64,000 nucleotides of DNA, taken from Paraspadella gotoi (taxonomy: Eukaryota; Chaetognatha). Below, piece after piece: positions 59,728 through 64,000 of the stretch. The translations under genes and the position numbers were made by a program. The notes under the pieces were generated by a model. That model was given only the letters and a program-made list of their open reading frames with translations. It made no database searches and was not told the DNA's origin. The DNA lies in the NCBI GenBank assembly GCA_051294375.1, contig CM119263.1:10262210-10326209 (forward strand), in the 5' to 3' direction. Each line of letters starts with the position of its first letter. The stretch's first letter is position 1.

Positions 59728-62320
59728 CAATAAAACTATCCACTCGTCTTTTTAATTTCATAAAATCGAAATCATAATTTTTTTATGGCGGCGATATATT
59801 GCCGGATGAGCCCGCCTCGATTTTTGGCGAAAAGGAAAAGGTCAAGAAAGGTCAAGAAATCCGGTCCCTCGATGAACCGACCTTCCGTCGAATGAGGTCA
59901 CCCGAAAAAAAGGAGGTCATTTCTCCCCCTTGATCCTCAACCCCCCCCACCAAAAAAAAGGCGAGAACTAGAGCTCAGTCGTGGATCTTCCCTCGCGGTT
60001 CCAACGTACGATTGGCAGAGGAGAAACGATTTAACTCCTTAATCTCATCAGTGACTCACTCTCTTAATCCTTTTCAATTATTTTCCCTTTTTTTGTTTTT
60101 ATTTTTTCTCGTTTTTTTTTTTTTTTTCATTTTCTCCATTTGGCGCGCATTCGCACTTTCGCGGCGTAAATCAAAAGGAAGAGAGAGAGAGGAGTTTGGG
60201 GCTTGGTGGGTGGAAAAACCACCAGGGTGGAAAAGTGGAATAACTACTGCGGTGGAAAAATAACTAATTCGATAGAATTTGACATAGTAATTAACAAAAC
60301 ATTTGATTTCTAGGATTGTTATGACTGTGATGGCTAGAATGAATGACTCAAGAAATTTACAAACAGAAATTAATCGTAAGAAATCTAGCCTCTATTTTCT
60401 GTCTTAATTTCCCCGGTTCTGTCAAAGACGTAACAGAATGTCAAACAGTGCGACTACGAGCGTACTTATTCGATACTTTCGTCTAAATATTTAAACGATA
60501 AAACATTATTCTGTCTTAGAAAATCCAAACTTAATTCACGACTACGTAACGTATAATCTCATTCGAGTCTTGGACCAAAGAGCAAAGGCTCGAGGCTCTG
60601 AACTCACGTCTTTAACTCATCATTCGAGACTTTGAACTTCCACCTCGTCCGCCTCCCCTGCTCGACCCCCTCGGATCTCCCCTTCTCCAACCCTTCTCCA
60701 CCCCCTCGGGTCTCCCCTTCTCGACCCCCTCAGATTCGAATTCTCTCCTGGGCTTTCGCTTTTTACGTCGAAACCAACGCCCTCTGCCAAAGAAACCCCT
60801 ACTCGCCGCCGAACCGCGTCGGAGGAAGCGATCGTATAGTTGTTGTTGATGTTGTTCTCAATTTTGAAGCTGTTGTTGTTTTCGCCGACGATGATGCTGT
60901 GAAACCTGTCCCTTCCTGAAAAATATCCTTTTTCTCTTTACGAATTAACGATTTGGATTCAGCGAGAAAATTTTGCTCCCCCCCCCCCAAAAAAAAAATC
61001 CAAACAAAAAAAAAGAAACATTCGTTTTATCTTCGTCATCAAAAACAAATTTATGATCTGACAATCCGTGAAAAATCAATGAAAAAAGAAATTTATGATC
61101 CCTCACCTTGTAGAGAGTCAATGAATAAGGAGTTTAATCGTCCGAAAATAAATCTGGGTTTTTCCACGTCATCAGGGAAAGGAAACAAATATTTTTGTCT
61201 AAGGGAGTCATTTATTTAATCAGCATAAGGGCCTTCAGCCGTTTGCAAAACTGAAAAAATGATCAAATTCCTGTTTGTTTGTTTTTTGGGGGATATTGAC
61301 TAAAATAAGAAAAAAAAAAATTAAAAAAAAGGTTTTTCGAGCGCCTCACGAGATATATATTAAATTAAAAACAAAACAAAAATTACTTTATTGTAAAAAC
61401 TAAAAACATAGTTTATCATCCGACAAATTGTGAAAATTCACTACGCAACAACTTTTAAAGATCAATGACAAAAAGTTCACGATCTTTCAAACTGTGAAAG
61501 AAATAAAAAAAAAAATCAGAGAAAAAAGGAGATTAAAACCGGCGTTTGAATGTCGAAACGACGTGAACGCGTTCGTAAAACGTTCACGGTCGATCTCACT
61601 GCCGCCGCCGGTGAATCGCGAAATGTAACGCGTTTCAAATTTGACGGTTACAATCGCGTGGCGCCTTTGATCGCGGAGAATCGGCTCGGGAGACTCGTGG
61701 GGGGTGGAAGAGGGAGACGAGGCAATATCTCTCTCTGGGAAGAGAGGTTTTCTATTATAAGGAAAAGAGAAAAGCCTCTTGGGAGGAAGGATCGTCGACG
61801 TCTTGGACCTTGAGTTATCATTTCCCGTCAAATTGGTTCAAGTAACATTCTCAAGAAACTAACACGAGAAGAAAGTATAATAATATTATTAATATATAGC
61901 CATCATCTAGTTGTGTTTCAAAAAAAAAAAAAAAAATTGGACCAAAACTTAGACTAACACCGTTTGGTAAAAAGATTAATGTTTTCCTAGCGTCAGTTAA
62001 AAAAGTAGCTACTATATTTACGACAAAACTACCTTTAATTTAAAAACTCCCAATTCTACGACCGTCTCTAAAAAAGAAATCGTTAACCCACAATGTTAAC
62101 TACAACCAAGACTCAAGTTTGATTTTTTTTTTGCTACGAATCTTTAAAAAAAAAGATTTCTTTTGAAGTCAAATGACAAAAAAAAAGGATCTTTTTTTCC
62201 CCTTTTTTTCAAAAACTCGAATCGAATCAAATGAAAACGTCCGAACGAATTTCGCCTGAAAAAATTTAGACGATTTTCGTTTTTCGACGCACGAGCGATC
62301 GCTGATTTGTGACTGGGAAA
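58996..62320. other. Intergenic sequence, no clear gene
   Basis: Over 3 kb with only short frames. CT tract at 59696-59726. A repeated CCCCTC(G/A)GATTC/GGTCTCCCCTTCTC motif (60665-60735) recurs three times. A C-run/A-run (60978-61000) resembles those at 21971 and 36512. Frames at 60632-60919 plus and 61550-61813 plus (87 codons, basic, opposed by a 114-codon minus frame) have mixed composition but no recognisable domain. Confidence 0.45.

Positions 62321-62372
<52 letters not shown>
62321..62372. repeat. (CGT)n trinucleotide repeat, 17 units
   Basis: Pure repeat. A CAT-type tract follows at 62411-62445. No long frame spans them. Confidence 0.97.
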
Positions 62373-62373
<1 letters not shown>

Positions 62374-62445
62374 GAATTCGATCATGTCATACCGAAAATT
62401 TTTTCTTGTCCTCGTCGTCGTCATCATCATCATCATCATCATCAT

Positions 62446-63349
62446 ACATATCATCCAATACAATTCAGAATGCATTGCATCAAAATAAAAGAAAGGAGAA
62501 AAAGTGTAAAATAAGCACCTCATGCCTCGCAATCACTTTTACCAACGCGTCATAGAAACGGATACGAAAATGTTCAGCCGGTCAAACACACAACCCATCG
62601 CCATCATCATACAAATCATGCAACATAACACTCATGCCATACAGTAATCATCAATCAAATCATCATCCCCATCATCATCGACTTCGCACCAGTCGTCGTA
62701 GTATTCGTCGTCATCGTGGTGTTTTTATGTTAACGCCCTTAATGACAACATTTTTCGGAAACGATGAGTCTCATATCAAACATCTCAGCCCGTGTCCTGG
62801 CCCCACAGCCGCGGCCGTCCGTCGCCGCCGTAGTCCGCAGCCCGCAGCCGCCGAGGGGAAATCTATATATTGAAGCGTGGTCATGGTTTTTTGGGCAGAT
62901 GAGCTCGATGTGTAGAATAGAGAGAGAGAGGAGGAGAGAGAGAGGAGATAGAGAGAGAGAGGAGAGAGAGAGAGGAAGAGGAGAGAGAGAAGAAGTGAGA
63001 AGAGAAGGCACGGGCCAAGAGAGCGGGGAAGACTCATTTAATATTGCGGGACATGTTATTTGAAAAACTGCAATCATCATCTCCTCTCTCTCTCCTCATC
63101 TCACTCTCTCTCTGCTACATTCCTAAATATATGCTTACCTTCCTTCTTCATTCATAATCGATCAGGGATGTTGGTTGGGTTGTCTCTCATGTTTGTGGCG
63201 GCGAAGATGGTTCTCTTTTTATTTCTATTGTTTTTTTTCTTTCCCTATTTTTCAATTCTTAATCTTTTAAGAACATGTTTGTGACGAAGATTTTGATGAG
63301 AACTGAAATTCGAATTGAATCCCGATTATGGTCGATTTAAACGTCAGTA

Positions 63350-63350
<1 letters not shown>
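62446..63350. other. Intergenic sequence with CAT-rich, GC-rich and GA patches
   Basis: CATCATC-rich DNA at 62600-62690, a GC-rich GCCGCCG patch at 62800-62860 and a GA tract at 62922-63000. Frames at 62634-63063 plus and 62739-63080 minus overlap on opposite strands and follow these patches, so no gene is called. Confidence 0.5.
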
Positions 63351-63383
<33 letters not shown>

Positions 63384-63394
63384 CGACGACGACG
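63351..63394. repeat. (GAC)n trinucleotide repeat
   Basis: About 14 units with one GCC interruption. Confidence 0.95.
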
Positions 63395-64000
63395 AGATTA
63401 GAGGCCTGCCAATGCTCGGTGATTGGCCGATCAAGCGAAAACACGTCGAGAATGATTAGCGTTTCGCGAGACTTCGAAGAAGACTGAAAAAAAGTTTTGC
63501 GAAATTCATAGTCAACGTCGCAGGGATAAGAGGTATAGCTTGAAACTGTAGCAAATATAGCGATTTCGTCAAATTTTAACTTTCTGATAGATGATGGTCG
63601 AAATAAATTGGAATATTATTATTGATTAGCTAAACCTCGTTACGTGTGACTTAACTACATTACGAGCTTATTGAACAAACAAATTTCATGATCGAAAGTA
63701 AAAATCGAAAGTAAGAAAAATAAAAATAAACTTTTTTATATTTGTTCATAAGAGCCCATTGATAAGTTTATTTTATCCCCGATAATGAAATTTGTAACGA
63801 CTAATAAGGAATTACAAAAGCAAGCAGAGAAAACGAGCCTTCGTCGTTGAAGACATCTTAAGAATCTCAACAATGACGTCGTCGTCATCGTTATCGTCGT
63901 CGCCATCGTCGTCGTCTTAAAATCTTGGCGATCTTGAATCTTCTTCCCTTTATGAGTCACGTGATCCTCTTACACCACAATTAATCCTCTCACGTTAAAC
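63395..64000. other. Intergenic sequence, short GTC/ATC repeat near the end
   Basis: A GTCGTC/ATCGTC repeat at 63877-63917. Otherwise AT-rich with no recognisable gene. Confidence 0.5.

Overview
This window reads as gene-poor, microsatellite-saturated eukaryotic nuclear DNA. There are no prokaryote-like genes packed head to tail. I recognise no tRNA, rRNA or named protein family. Long (CT)n/(GA)n, (TTTC)n, (GAC)n/(GAT)n and poly(A/T) tracts recur every few kilobases, together with several minisatellites and AT-rich tandem repeats. An SSR-rich invertebrate genome (for example an arthropod) is plausible, but that is a guess from texture only. Nearly every open frame in the window is a translation of simple sequence (poly Ser/Leu, Arg/Glu, His, Ile).

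Assembly structure dominates the layout. Six gaps of exactly 25 N (5384, 12087, 21006, 30250, 40975, 54686) split the window into seven contigs, and sequence beside most gaps reappears elsewhere in the window in noisier form. Three mosaics follow. (1) 1-14.55 kb contains two copies of a 1 kb segment (1-1014 and 6997-8022), direct and inverted copies of a composite element with GC-palindrome arrays at its ends, and a 0.9 kb direct repeat around the first gap. (2) 21.75-35.1 kb is copied noisily and collinearly at 36.26-43.2 kb, except that a 6.4 kb block (23.04-29.46 kb) is missing from the copy. (3) 36,256-54,685 is a giant inverted repeat with arms of about 9.2 kb around a 72-base loop. Its outer 2.23 kb match base for base in every stretch compared, and the inner parts differ by many small indels.

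Region by region: 1.0-3.3 kb and 11.9-14.1 kb hold arrays of short GC-rich palindromes flanking AT-rich repeats. 8.9-11.4 kb holds a diverged 150-190 base satellite. 14.55-16.0 kb is featureless apart from GA tracts. 16.0-17.3 kb is a CpG-rich patch with two weak reading frames and promoter-like motifs. 18.08-18.83 kb is a compact fold-back inverted repeat with a G-rich loop. 19.4-20.7 kb holds degenerate local duplications. 23.04-29.46 kb is the only long, GC-balanced, non-simple block. It carries fragmentary minus-strand frames that could be a decayed mobile element or gene, which I could not identify. 29.46-35.2 kb is AT-rich repeats, a GAC/GAT tract and a GTTAAC minisatellite. 54.7-64 kb is intergenic DNA with a polypurine tract, a 57-base minisatellite and many SSRs.

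No operon, pathway or defence system is visible. The most interesting biology candidates are the GC-palindrome arrays, the 18.1-18.8 kb fold-back element and the present/absent 6.4 kb block. The 18.4 kb palindrome is striking but most likely an assembly or read artefact.
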